A stretch of DNA of 64,000 nucleotides from Misgurnus anguillicaudatus. Taxonomy: Eukaryota; Chordata; Actinopteri; Cypriniformes; Cobitidae. The DNA lies in NCBI RefSeq assembly GCF_027580225.2, contig NC_073358.2, forward strand, positions 32,638,501-32,702,500. The letters are read 5' to 3'. Below, piece by piece: positions 22,791 to 34,400 of the stretch. Position 1 is the stretch's first letter, and each line of letters starts with the position of its first letter. The position numbers and the translations under genes were made by a program. The notes below the pieces were generated by a model. The model was not told the DNA's origin, made no database searches, and saw only the letters and a list, made by a program, of their open reading frames with translations.

Positions 22791-23620
22791 TGCTGCTGCT
22801 AAGCTTCCATTTTAACCAAAAGTTCTGAGGTACTGCTGTAACGTGTCATAGGACAGCGATGTTTCCCAACCAGAGGGCCGGGGCCCTCAGAGGGGCCTCA
22901 TCAGATGTCCAAGGTGACGTAAATTATAAAAAATTGGACAAAACAACCATTAAAATAAGCTTATTTATCTTGTCATTTAAAGCTCTAGTTAATATTATTT
23001 CGAAAAACTGAGTGAGTGGGGGGCTTTCAAATATTGTTGTAAAAAAGCAAGTCCCAAGCACAAATATAAAAAAATATTGCTGTTGGCAACTAGGGGGCCT
23101 TGAAGTGAAAAAGGTTGGGAATCTTTCATAGGAGAACTCTCATAGGAGAACTGGCCCTCCCTTCTTTTTTTTACAGCATTATTTACGCAGCCAAATAGTT
23201 AGTGCGCTTGCGCTCCTGCTTTGTAGATGGCGCAGAGAGTATGGTTTACCAACCGCAGGCAAACCAGGGTTTATTAAACGGAAACGATGATGCATTGAAC
23301 ACCCTGTTGTGATGACGCAAGAGTTGCAACTACGGTAGCTGAGAGGCCATTCTTTGTGTTCTTTTTTAAATGTTTCTGAAGCCTGATGAAATTGTTATAA
23401 ATGTGTGTTTTTATACTGTAAAATACCCTCGATGTTACAGTCGCTGACCTTGCTGTCCAGAATGAAAGACAACATTCCAACTTGAACCCATTGAGCGAGC
23501 TGTCTCTTTAGAACCGCGTGGTTTACAGTTACAGCGTATTATTGAATATAATGTAAAACCACTGCTTTTATATAATTAAGAATTTAAAAAACTGTTTTAT
23601 TGCCTGTTATTTATCATATT
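22791..23620. other. No gene; possible MITE at 22865-23122
   Basis: 'tttcccaacc' near 22861 and 'ggttgggaat' near 23114 are inverted, with 'gggccctcagaggggcc' and 'agggggccttgaag' just inside. This looks like a small hAT-type non-autonomous element, without a clear target duplication. The remainder shows no recognisable exon. Confidence 0.4.
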
Positions 23621-24299
23621 ACAGTTTTTCTCGGTTGCTTAAACACATTTCTTAAAACTATGCTTATATTCTCAAACAGTAAACACAAACCCACAACATC
23701 TCACCCAATTCTCCAATTATCTTATTTTCAGGTCAAAATGAAGCTCTACACACAAAACCATTCACTCTTACTGAAAAACCAAACTTTTCCCTCAGAAAAC
23801 ACACACAAGCTTTCAAAAACACACACACACTACAACATAGTATTACACACTGGTGCAATAAATTCAAACCAATATATCCAAAACTGGTAAGTTGCGTGTG
23901 GTTCTGCCCCTCAAAAACCTTTTCACATGACCACAATCAATGTATGCATTGGCACATTTTTATTCATTACAGTTTTTTCCAATTGCTAACACACTAAAAT
24001 TACATGAACAGCACAACTATTTAAACTGACACACAGAGATCAACACCTCTTCTCAAGTCTCCAAAAGTCTAAACACATTTTCTGCTTTACACATATTTTG
24101 CAATTCACAATGGCACTTTTTAAATGCACTGAACACGGTTCTCTGCACAAGACACAACAATCTGACATAAAGTCACATGTTTGCCTTTTCAAAACACTAC
24201 CATTCAAAATGACACTACACGAGCTAAATGGCCAATATATGTGCCACCTGCCCAAACACCTGAATGGTTAATTGTTAACACTTCAATCAGGATGTAAGC

Positions 24300-24830
24300 A
24301 CTAGAAAAGACCACAGGAACGTCATTGGCCATAGAGCCATTATAGATGTTCCTGGCTAACGTGGTGGGAACATCACAATGTGTGCTGGCATTTCCAATAT
24401 GGATGGTGTCCTCCACCGTCATGCCAACCTTGATACAACACAGCCCATATTCTCACATTTCTAGAAAGACTCCACAACATTCTCATACCATCAGAGTGTA
24501 TGAATGATGCAGACCAAAGAAACCGGTATGTTGTAGTATGGCACAACGTGAGCTTTCATCGTGCAGCCCCAGTCCAAAACTGGTTTGCTGACTACCAAAC
24601 ATTTATCGTGCAATACCTCCCACCATACTTGCCATTTTTGAACCCCATAGAAGAGTTATATGGAAGGTATATGACCAGCAGCCATTTGTGCGCATCCCTC
24701 TTTTGCAGGCGATGGAAGAGGGATATGATGATGAGATTGATGTTGGTGCAATTTAGGGATGGATAAGGCGCTCAAGGCGAGGGAATATATTGCCTGTGAT
24801 GTGAACGAGGCGTTGTGACTTGTTTGGTGA
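24300..24830 (+). pseudogene. IS630-like transposase, C-terminal half
   Basis: Across frame changes the plus strand reads RNVIGHRAIIDVPG, GGNITMC, then an open frame from 24500 with YVVVWHNVSFHRAAPVQNWF, FIVQYLPPYLPFLNPIEELY, and a tail with IRRSRRGNILP-like sequence. The order fits a DD-E transposase of the IS630/Tc1 type. In VWHNVSFH a His stands where the family has the second catalytic Asp, so this copy would be inactive even without its frame breaks. The final Glu (NPIEE) is present. Confidence 0.8.
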
Positions 24831-24972
24831 AAAATAAAAAAAATTCAACAGCATGTGTGTGTATCTGCAAATATTTTTGTGCATGTGAACAATCTAATAC
24901 ATACAGTATTTTAGTATTATGGCAAAGCATACTAAAGAAAAGTGCACTTTTCATTATGCCCAACTGTGTGTA

Positions 24973-26263
24973 GGGGAGAGCGGGGTATGTTGTCACACTT
25001 TTCACACTGTCTAACATTTACTGAGCACCATACATCAAAATGGTATAAATCTCATACCAAATGAAAGAAGGAAGTCTTGGGCACATATGTTGTATTCATA
25101 ACATCTTTATATCTTATCTCATTACAGAGTTGTAGACTGTTGAATAGTGACTGTGCACTTGTGACAATTTGCCCCATCGGAGGGTAAGTTGTCACACTAG
25201 GGCGGGTAAGTTGTCACACTAGATTATCTAAAAATAAGAACACAACTACTTAATTGTGAATATTGATTTTAATTTTTAAACTCAAACCAAACTGGAAATA
25301 TAAACATCCGTGCCTGGAGAATCTGGAAAAACAATTATTTCAATCCAAATAATGCACATTTCAATTAAGTGGCAAGACCACTTTACTTTGAACTTTGGTT
25401 CAAATGTTCTATGGCTTTCACATAAAACCAGATAACTGAATGGAACGCTGCAGATAACTTGCTTAACTTAACATGTTGAACCTCTGAACAAAACAGATGC
25501 CCTGTATGACTAATAGGACTCATCTCCAGAATCACAATTCTGACACACATAAATTGCCTGGCCTGAGGTGCAAGCATCATGGGCCCAATTGTTGCATTTT
25601 ACACATTTTACCCAGGTCTCCTTTGGACGACTCTTTGAAAATGGCTCTACACAGACGAGGCAGAAGCACTCTTCATCATCTGATGATGACTCTTGCATGA
25701 TTTTTCTTCTTTTAGCTGCCTTGTTTTTCATAGGTCCAGATTTCTGCTTCCCTTTCTTTTGAAACAGCTTTTTGCTAGATTGAGGCTTATTCTTTTCTAT
25801 ATCATGTTTTCTGAGCATGTTCGATGTGTTTGTTTGTACAGGGGCAAGTTGTCAGATGTGACGACTTGCCCCAAAGTCATTGAGACAACTTGCCCCATAC
25901 TTACTTGTGTGCTAATGTTGTCTAAATCTCAAGTTTAGCTCATCATATCACTTTAGCTAAAGTATCAAAAGACACTTTACGGTCTCCTCTATTTTGTGCA
26001 AAATAATCATTTTAAACATTCACACCTAACAAAGTTGTATTGCATAAAATGTAAAGTGATTTTTTTTTACTTTTTAAGCAGAAAAATAAGAAAATTGTGC
26101 TAACCTCAGATTACAGTGATCTTGACCACATGTGAACAGGAAGTTCACTATAGAAGAAGAAGTCACATAAAGTGGCTATTTGATTTTTGAGATAGAGCCT
26201 CTAGTGTTGGAGTTATTAACAGTGTGACAACTTACCCGTGTGACAACTTACCCCGCTCTCCCC
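24973..26263 (-). mobile_element. pogo-like transposon remnant with PHD-type finger
   Basis: Inverted ends GGGGAGAGCGGGGTATGTTG and its counterpart CAACTTACCCCGCTCTCCCC, flanked by TA at 24971-24972 and 26264-26265 as in Tc1/mariner/pogo insertions. Length 1291 bp. The motif GTAAGTTGTCACA, or a close variant, occurs repeatedly near both ends and inside (about 24985, 25188, 25207, 26224, 26239 and gapped forms near 25150 and 25840-25895). These could be transposase-binding sites. It encodes only the C-terminal part of a protein. Confidence 0.8.
25510..25818 (-). pseudogene. C-terminal PHD-like zinc finger of a pogo/Tigger-type transposase
   Basis: The 102-residue open frame has a basic Lys-rich first half (KKLFQKKGKQKSG, NKAAKRRK), an acidic serine stretch (ESSSDDEE), then Cys/His spacing FCLVCVEPF, WVKCVKCNNWAHDACTS, YVCQNCDS. 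This spacing matches a C4-H-C3 PHD-type finger, known at the C-terminus of many fish pogo/Tigger-like transposases. The CENP-B-type DNA-binding and DDE catalytic parts are not present between the element's ends. Confidence 0.7.
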
Positions 26264-27540
26264 TAGTTGGTTAGACAAAAATCTGGTAATATGAATGAAG
26301 TGCGTTCCAATTTGTGTCAAAGTTTGATTTTGATAATGTTATATGTAGTTTAGGTTGGAGTGCTTCATTTTGCAGGATATGTGGTATTTTGCTATTTGGG
26401 TGTGTGGTTTTGTAAATTGTGTTAAGTTTTTTGATAAAACCAGACTAGTTTGCAAAATTGTGTGTTAGCAATTGGAAAAAATGTAATGTGCTACACAACA
26501 CAACTGTTAAAAAAAGATTCCACCTCAACATCCTGTCTTTGTTCTGGGTCAGGCCAGAGAATCTTATCCACATCACAGGCTATATTGGCCCTAGCCAAAC
26601 AGCGAGGGTAAAAGCCTCTTGCATGATCCACTCCTAGCATTCATCTACTTATATGTCGATCTTTACAGAAGGCAATTTGATTGATTTCTTTATTCCAGTA
26701 GCATAGTCCAACAGTGTATGCACACTAAAGTTACTGTACAGAGCAGTCTTACTGTAAGTACATCTACCTGTTTATCTCCACGAAGGCTCTGAAGATGGAG
26801 GCAATGGTGAAGCAACTCAAATTAGGCTTTACTCTTTGCTCAGCCTCCCTCATAGTCATACCATGGACAAGTCCATGGTCAGTGGTTCGAATTTCATTTG
26901 AGACTGCTTGTCTCCTTGCCCTTCTTCTTCTTCCTCCTCTTTCACCACGTCCTCCTCCTCCTCTTCCTCCTCCTTCTCCTCGACCTATTTCTTCATTTCT
27001 CTGTGGATTCATTGTTCCAAAGCTCAGTGAACTGATCCAAGCCCTTATATCTAAGGATCTGATTAAGTTTTATTCAATTTGGATTCTTCGTGTTTCCATC
27101 TTGGTAATTGTTTGCTAAATGAACTTAAGCTGTGCTGACTTGAGTGAACAGTATTGAATGCTAGTGCTTTCCATATGACCACATGGTGTAAGCACTGAGA
27201 AATGTATGGATTTGTGTGGAGAGTTTTGCAGTAACAGTTCAACAAATCTGACTCATGTGTTAAAGCAGGGCAATAGTGTTTATAGTTCAGCAAAATGGGT
27301 GTTGCTTTTTGAAAAATGTATTATGGTTTTGCAATTTTAGTTCAAAAGCTTGGTTATAGTGTTTTAACAATTGAGAAAAACTGTAACTGTGAGGACACAG
27401 GATCTATCAGGACTATAACATTTGCAATAATAGGCTACTACTGTATACATTCTATTCTATGAATTTTTCATACATGTATGGTCTTCTTTTCGTGTGAAGC
27501 TGCTTTGAAACAATGCAATATTGTAAGAAAGCGCTATGTA

Positions 27541-28427
27541 CACTCACCTAAAGGATTATTAGGAACACCATACTAATACTGTGTTTGACCCCTTTCGCCT
27601 TCAGAACTGCCTTAATGGCATTGATTCAACAAGGTGCTGAAAGCTTTCTTTAGAAATGTTGGCCCATATTGATAGGATAGCATCTTGCAGTTGATGGAGA
27701 TTTGTGGGATGCACATCCAGGGCACGAAGCTCTCGTTCCACCACATCCCAAAATGCTCTATTGAGTTGAGTTCTGGTGACTGTGGGGGCCATTTTAGTAC
27801 AGTGAACTCATTGTCATGTCCAAAAAACCAATTTGAAATGATTTCAACTTTGTGACATGGTGCATTATCCTGCTGAAAGTAGCCATCAGAGGATGGGTAC
27901 ATGGTGGTCATAAAGGGATGGACATGGGCAGAAACAAGGCTCAGGTTGGCATTAACACACAAATTCAAGAATTGCACACACAAGATGCTAAATGCCTCAC
28001 ATCTCTTTCAAAATGAAACACCACAGCTAAAATATCACAAACATGTTTCAAAAGCAAACATTTGTCTTACATTGTAAACACCTTCAACATAATGTTATAT
28101 TTTTGAATATGTCATATACACACTGTTATTCAAAACCATAGGTTCTTCTAAGCTCCCATGTATTTGATTGAATGTAATTGGAAGAGAGATATATAAAGTA
28201 AAAACAAAAGCAAAATTCAAACCAAACTTTTTTGGTTCTGGTATTTGAGTGTCAGGTTTTAGAAATTGTGTGACAAGTAATAAATTTGTGTGTAAGCAGT
28301 TGAAAAAAAACTGTAAACGATGCCCAATTGGCACTAAGGGGCCTAAAGTGTGCCAAGAAAACATCTCCCACACCATTGCATTAATTAGAAATTGAACAGG
28401 TGTTCCTAATAATCCTTTAGGTGAGTG
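27541..28427 (-). mobile_element. Tc1-like transposon, truncated, with an internal insertion
   Basis: Near-perfect inverted ends CACTCACCTAAAGGATTATT (27541) and AATAATCCTTTAGGTGAGTG (28408), flanked by TA at 27539-27540 and 28428-28429. Length 887 bp, shorter than a full 1.6-kb Tc1. The segment from about 27960 to 28316 is not Tc1-like. It ends with 'gtaagcagttgaaaaaaaac', resembling the IS630-like ends above, so a MITE of that family has been inserted. Confidence 0.88.
27560..27983 (-). pseudogene. Tc1-like transposase, C-terminal part
   Basis: Minus-strand reading includes MYPSSDGYFQQDNAPCHKVE (the second catalytic Asp in QQDNAPCH), FTVLKWPPQSPELNSIEHF (the final catalytic acid region SPELNSIEH) and, after a frame change, VVERELRALDVHPTNLHQLQ. 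The N-terminal DNA-binding half is missing. The enzyme would cut and rejoin transposon ends at TA sites. This copy is inactive. Confidence 0.88.
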
Positions 28428-28429
28428 TA

Positions 28430-28954
28430 TAATTGTTTTGTAAAATGTGCCACTGCATGGTCTGTGGATGGCATATTAGCAAACATACAAGTAGCAACTT
28501 TATAGAGATTATTTTGTCCTTTTATACTATAAATACTACATTTTATAGACTACATTTATTTCCTTTATAATCCCCTTTATATGCCTGACAAAATTGACAA
28601 TATATAAACAAATATAAAACCATACATTACATAGCAGAACTTCACACTCTTCTATGTTGACACGTGCTGTGTGTGATGTCATTTCATTGGACTCAAAAAA
28701 GGGGGTAGTTTCATGATGAATAAATGAAAAAGTTGATGCCTACCGGTGTCGGCCAATAGCATTGTGCTGCAGTATGCATATTACAACGTATTGAAACTAC
28801 AGCCAGCAGACACACATCAGTATCACTGTACTAGTTTTCTATTGCAGGGGTTTTCAAACTAGGGTCCGGGACCCAAAGAGGGTCCCCCAAAAGTTCCAAC
28901 GGGTTACCAGAAAATTAAGAGAAAAAAAGACGAAGCAAAAATTGGGAAAAGTCT
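28430..28954. other. No gene; start of a hAT-like MITE near 28853
   Basis: AT-rich sequence. At 28853 'caggggttttcaaactaggg' followed by 'tccgggaccc' looks like a left end of a hAT-type MITE. A clean right end was not found. 'gggtccctttat' near 29306 may be its remnant. Confidence 0.4.
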
Positions 28955-29190
28955 CCCGGTATCACAGATAAGGCTTAAGGCTAGTCCTAGTCTAAAACAC
29001 GTTTGATTGAAAATAATTTTCACTGACAGATCTTAAAATATGCCGGGGCCATTGATTTGTCTCAAGATACACAGTAACGTCATTTTCTAAGGCATGTTTA
29101 TAAAAGATGTTTAATCACCTTAATTTATAAGGCCTCTATTTATATCCTCCTATCTTTAGCTAAGCCTTGTCTGTGAAACCAGGCATATGT
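28955..29190. mobile_element. MITE with GGTTTCACAGACAAGGCTTA-type ends
   Basis: The left end 'ggtatcacagataaggctta' (28958) and right end 'taagccttgtctgtgaaacc' (29164) are inverted. Inside are 'agtcctagtctaaaacac' and 'ctcaagatacacag'. The ends and order fit a widespread fish MITE. It lies within a probable older hAT-like element. Confidence 0.75.
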
Positions 29191-31441
29191 GTAGCCATTT
29201 AATTAGCTGTCTTTATATCACAATTACTAATTTCCTAACACAGTTTAAGTATTGTTTTTTTTTTTTTAAATATAGATATACTGTATACAGTATATTTTAG
29301 TTAAGGGTCCCTTTATCATATGTGGAGATCCCTGCCATCAAAAGCTTTATTGGATGGTTTATTTGTTTATTTTGGGTTTTTTACTTTTGTAGGGTATTAT
29401 TATTTTACTATATTAGAGATATGAACAAAAACGACTGTATAAAAGCTGTTTTGTGTAATTTACTTCAGAACTGTTATGGGACTGTGTCTGTCAGTGCATC
29501 GGTAAAAGTAGGCTACGTAAAAAAAAATTATTAGGCACGATCTTGAACTCAGGTGAATGTTTTTATATGCATTTAGTTCCAATCGCTTTTGTTTCTTCAG
29601 AGCAGTTACAGGTGTACATAGCCTAATTTTTAGCATTCGCAAAAAATTCTTGACATAAATTTTGACATCAGATAATCTGTATCTTTTCCGTCCAGACTGA
29701 AATAAACCCCTTTATAAACATTTCTGCCACGAGGGGGCACTTAACTACACTAGATTAACACTAACTGTTCTCTACAGTACGTCTTCTTAAACTTTTTTTT
29801 AAACGATGTTACTTCATAGCCTCAACCAAACACCAAATGTTTTGGAAAGTTTGATAACATTCAGATAAGAACAAAGCGTTCAAAGTTTCCGATTGAAACA
29901 CCAAGGCTTAAACATGTTAACAACAGGATGCGTCTTGCTTGTAAAATTAAACATTATTTATTTATGAAAATAAAAAAAGTACATTTCAGCTAAAGCCATT
30001 TATTAAATATCTAAGGCAAACCATGTTCTTCTTGAGTTTAATTATGATGTTTACACACATTTAAGGCAGCCAGAGGGACCAATTTTATTTATTATTAATA
30101 GTTTAAATAAAAAATAAAATAGTATATAAATATATATATTTGAGAACAGTAATAACGTAGTCTTTTTGACACTCAGGATGAACAATTATATACAAAGTAT
30201 ACAATTTCCTACTATATTCACTCAAGGCTTTGAAAACAAAACTAAGCAATACAAAACATATTTTCCAACTTAACAGAATTCACTTATTTCAGCATTTTTA
30301 TATAAATGTTAATACATCGTATTTTTGTTATATAAATTGTTACATTGAAATTCTTACATAAATATGACCAGCTAACTTTGAACATTTAAATATAAAATTA
30401 TACGGCATAAAAAACATAGCTGCTGAAAAAAAAACATTCCAGTGTCTTATTCTCAATCAATGTTGTTCAGCTTCATATGGCTTGCTTAACTAATTGAATT
30501 AGTTGGGTTAGTGTAAATCACTAGTGCTATGTCACTAGTGCTAACCAATATATGCATCACTATGTCAAAAATTCCCCACTCCTTAGAAAACACAAAGATC
30601 TGGATGTCATCCAGATGTATTTCCAAGTACGTCTGAATTTCTTGATTTACACTCTTAAAAATGAAGGTGCCTCACGATGCCATTTTTGTCTAAATCAAAA
30701 TCATTTTAATAGTCTAAATCAAAAAAGGATCTTCATAGTGAAAGAGAGTTCTTATAAAACAGGTAAAGAAATGGTTCTTCTATGGCATCCCTGTGAAGGA
30801 CCCTTTAAGCATTTTTTTAAGAAAGTAACATGTAAATAAAGTGTAGTTCTGTAGCCCATTTATGGCACAATAATCGGTTTTATAATTGGCACTATGTGAT
30901 TTAACGATTTTACATTCGGCTGTCGATGATTAAATAATATATGGTTACATACCAGGATGCATTTACCTGAAAACTACTTGCTTAGAATTAGCTTACTGCT
31001 GTTTTGTGATAAACATTTTGCAGGCGACTATCACATGTCTCTTCAAAGTCAGTGATCATAAACAGTATATCATGTCATTTTTTCATATTGACTCATTAAA
31101 AAACTGAAACAAAACAAAACTCACTCTCATATATCTCTTGAAAGGAAAATGTGTCATGCTTCTGAGAAGATCATGAGATGTGATCTTCATGTTTCGAAAG
31201 GAAATGAAAGGGAAAAAACACTAAGAAAGTCTCACAACCCCTACGCAAGTGTTGTTAATGTCAACGCGCATTTCCTAGTTCAACAGCTGAATGATCTCAG
31301 GCGTCATACAGTACGGGCAGCAGCTGATCTCGATACTGCTTCATGAATATTGAAATTTTACAACTTAAGAATATAAACTGCAAGAATAGTCAAACTGGAC
31401 GTGAGGCCCTAAATGTAATATTCCCACCCATGCTCCACAAT
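29191..31441. other. AT-rich, no gene recognised; includes a probable MITE
   Basis: Only short open frames are present. Around 30650-30830 'cactcttaaaaatgaaggtg' and 'ctttaagcattttttt' bound a stretch with 'ggatcttcatagtgaaagag' and 'tggttcttctatggcatccc', resembling a common fish MITE. Sequence from about 30840 to 31441 is downstream of the TNFSF-like stop codon and probably holds its 3' UTR. I could not place a poly(A) signal with confidence. Confidence 0.45.
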
Positions 31442-34400
31442 CTACCAGTCATCTGACCATTTTATAAGCGTGATATAGGTTGAGAAGGGTTTTGGGCTAT
31501 TGTTCACCATGTCACATGGAAACGCTTTCACCGACAATTTGCTGTTGGCCTTCATGTCCATCTTGAGAAAAGTGTTGAGCTTCGCATCTTGCAGCCCGGC
31601 ACTCACTGTCTGAGTGTCATGTGCCGCTGCAAATATCTCCATTCCTTCACTAAAATTGAAAACCACATGAAGTTTGAGGTCCACTTTGGGATTGTTCGTT
31701 TTAAGTAGAATTGAAGTTCCATTTAGCTGGAAGTTGGCCTGCATGTAGAACAGGTAAGTGCCATTCTCTTTTATGACTAGCCACTTCTGGGTGTCATCCA
31801 ATAATGTATCGTTCTCCTGGTCTATTTTCCATTCGTTATTCCAGACCAGATGATTATCTGTCTCATTGCATATCAGAGCTACACAAAAAACAATGGAAGG
31901 GTTAGCTTTAAACTTTCAAATAAAAAAAATGTTTCAATGTTCTTTTCAATACTAAAGGATTAACCATTTTAGTGCCATATAACACACACACACGCACGCA
32001 CGCACGCACACACACACACTTAACCATTTTTTGTGCCATATAGCACAAGAGCCATCCGGGGATGATATAGCACCACTATGACCACAGCACCAAATATGGT
32101 TCTATATAGCACAATATGGTTCTACACAGGTGCTACACAGGTACTAAATAGGTGCTTTATAGCACTTAAAATGGTTCCCCTATGATTACGAGCCAGTGAA
32201 CCACTTTTAGTGCCATTCAGTATGTTTTTAGAGTGCATCTAGTTTCAAAATGCCCACAAGAGGTCACACATTTACTTGTATTCTTATCTTTGTGGGGACC
32301 AATTGTCGTGAAAATTACCAGGTAAACACACACAAACACACGCACATACACATTCATGGTTTCCATGTTTTGTGGGGACATTCCATAGACGTAATGCATT
32401 TTATACTGTACAAACTGCATATTCAATACCCTTCCCCCAACCATCACAGAAAACTTTCTGCTACTTCAGACTTTTAATAAACGTAATTCTGTTTGATTTA
32501 TAAGTTTGTTTCCTCACGGGGACCTCAAAATGTCCCCACAAGGTCATAAAAACACTGGTATAGAGGGTATGCACATGACGTCACCGTCGGTGAAAATGAC
32601 TGCGGTTATGCCCACTGAGTGGCAAAGACAGAGCGGCAGCATTTTGAGTACAGCGTGACATTAGCGAAAACATGGTGAAAACGCGTTGAGATGGGAAAAA
32701 GCTGTTTATGCGATAGACTGTACTAACAGATTAACAAGAATTGGGAGCTATCGTTTTACAGACTGTCAAAAAACACAGAAAGGAGAAGTAAATGGATTGT
32801 TCATTCCAACGTCCACAGACCATAGGTGGGTTGACAAGTTGCTAGGGTCACTAGCAGAGTTTTTACTTTCCACTTAAAAATATTTTTTTAAGTATTTGTA
32901 TTTTATCCGTGTTTTTCTTTGGAAAACATACATTCCAAAGCATATTATCATAATTTTTACTCTATTACATTTCATAAATAATATGTTTTTGTTTTACATT
33001 TAATATTTTAGTACATTAATGTACTTCTACTCAAGTAAAAGTACACAATTATAATGTAATTAGGTATTAAATAAATTTTAATATGCAATATTAAAGAATA
33101 CACAGTATGATTATATGCTTTAGAATGTAGTGAAGTAAAATGTTTCCCAATACAAACATCCTAATAAAGCACAAGTATTGTCCACCCCTGCTATCAAGTC
33201 CAACTGAATTCAATTTAAGCTGATAATAGTCAGTTTTACTGGCATTTTCGCAGCAGCCCCTATGAAATCCAGCCATTTTGTTGTACGTTTTGCCACTCAA
33301 CCGGGCGAGCTCTCGCGTGGTCACGTGGAAAAGTGACGTCAATGCATTCCCTCTATTCCCACAACGTGATAATTACCAGGTACACACACACACAAATATA
33401 TAATGTTTTTTTACACATTTACAAAATGTGTAACTTTTCACCTTTATAAAGGAAATGTTGTCCCGACATAATTCCCACTGTAGTGGTTGCCAGATTGATT
33501 GAAGAAGCTAGAAATAAAACAAAAATCATTTCGATGTTCGTTGCACAAGCTAAACCACAACAATGCATTTACAAGACTACACAGATCTCCAAACACGTAT
33601 AGCTACAGGGTAAGATACAACTGATGGGCATATAAAACCTGAGGTTCCTTTACGTCACATATAAAGGAAATAACTCACTCTCTCCCTCAACTTTCTCTGA
33701 ACTACTAGTTTGTTTATCTGCTTGTACACAGTAGCGTTATAACAGGACTTTTGTAGGCTATATTAAGTCGGATCTTCTTAAAACAAAGTAAGAAACATTA
33801 AACCCCATCTGAATCACTAAATAATAATACTGAATTTGTATTGAACAATACAAAAAAATTGACGTAGGAATATAAATAATTCTGAAAATATATACTTTCT
33901 TTAGTTAATATACCGTATTCAACACTTGTCTCAAATGCTATTGGTGATACATGAGCCCGTGTAAACTTTCATGTCGAATATTGAGGTCTGTCAAGAGATT
34001 ACAAAGGATCATGTGCCGGGAAAACATCAAACAAAGGCAAAAACACGCAAATATCGTTAATCGAACAACCCCACAAGTTCAAGTACATTAAAATAAACTT
34101 ACCATGGACGATGTTGATTGGGTGGCATGTCGGCACCTGTTAAAGTTACAGAGAGTCATGTACTGTAAGTAGGCTACAGTATATCTCAAAAGTAAGAGCT
34201 TACTGTTAGCAGAAATGCAACAAGCCTGTTAAGTGTTTACAAACACGCCCCCTGTAACTCAATCCGTGATTTTTCACAAAGGAATGACATGCACAACGCA
34301 TTTAAATAGAATACAAGATTTCGTTTCTGCTTTAACTGTCATTCTTTTAATATCTAAATATCCGAGACTTAAATGCACGTCATGCATCGTATCTTTTCCC

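Larger units (their letters stand above)
23969..26486 (+). mobile_element. IS630-like element A, nested in B and itself hosting a pogo-like element
   Basis: The ends CATTACAGTTTTTTCCAATT (23968) and AATTGGAAAAAATGTAATG (26469) are inverted, followed inward by 'gctaacacac' and 'tgtgttag'. Without the internal 1.3-kb insertion it would be about 1.2 kb. It contains a transposase remnant at 24300-24830. Confidence 0.7.
23621..27388 (-). mobile_element. IS630-like (Tc1/mariner superfamily) element B, split by element A
   Basis: Left end 'ttacagtttttctcggttgc' (23620) and right end 'caattgagaaaaactgtaac' (27369) are inverted. Transposase pieces lie on the minus strand in the right part. An N-terminal helix-turn-helix-like piece at 27012-26764 reads GLVHGMTMREAEQRVKPNLS and CFTIASIFRAFVE. 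A C-terminal piece at about 26680-26530 reads GFYPRCLARANIACDVDKIL and WPDPEQRQD. The middle, with the catalytic residues, is absent. Element A (23969-26486) is inserted within it. Confidence 0.65.

Noticed and set aside
26764..27012. Arg/Gly-rich minus-strand frame as a host RGG protein
   Set aside because: The second half matches the N-terminal DNA-binding region of the IS630-like transposase, and it lies within element B.
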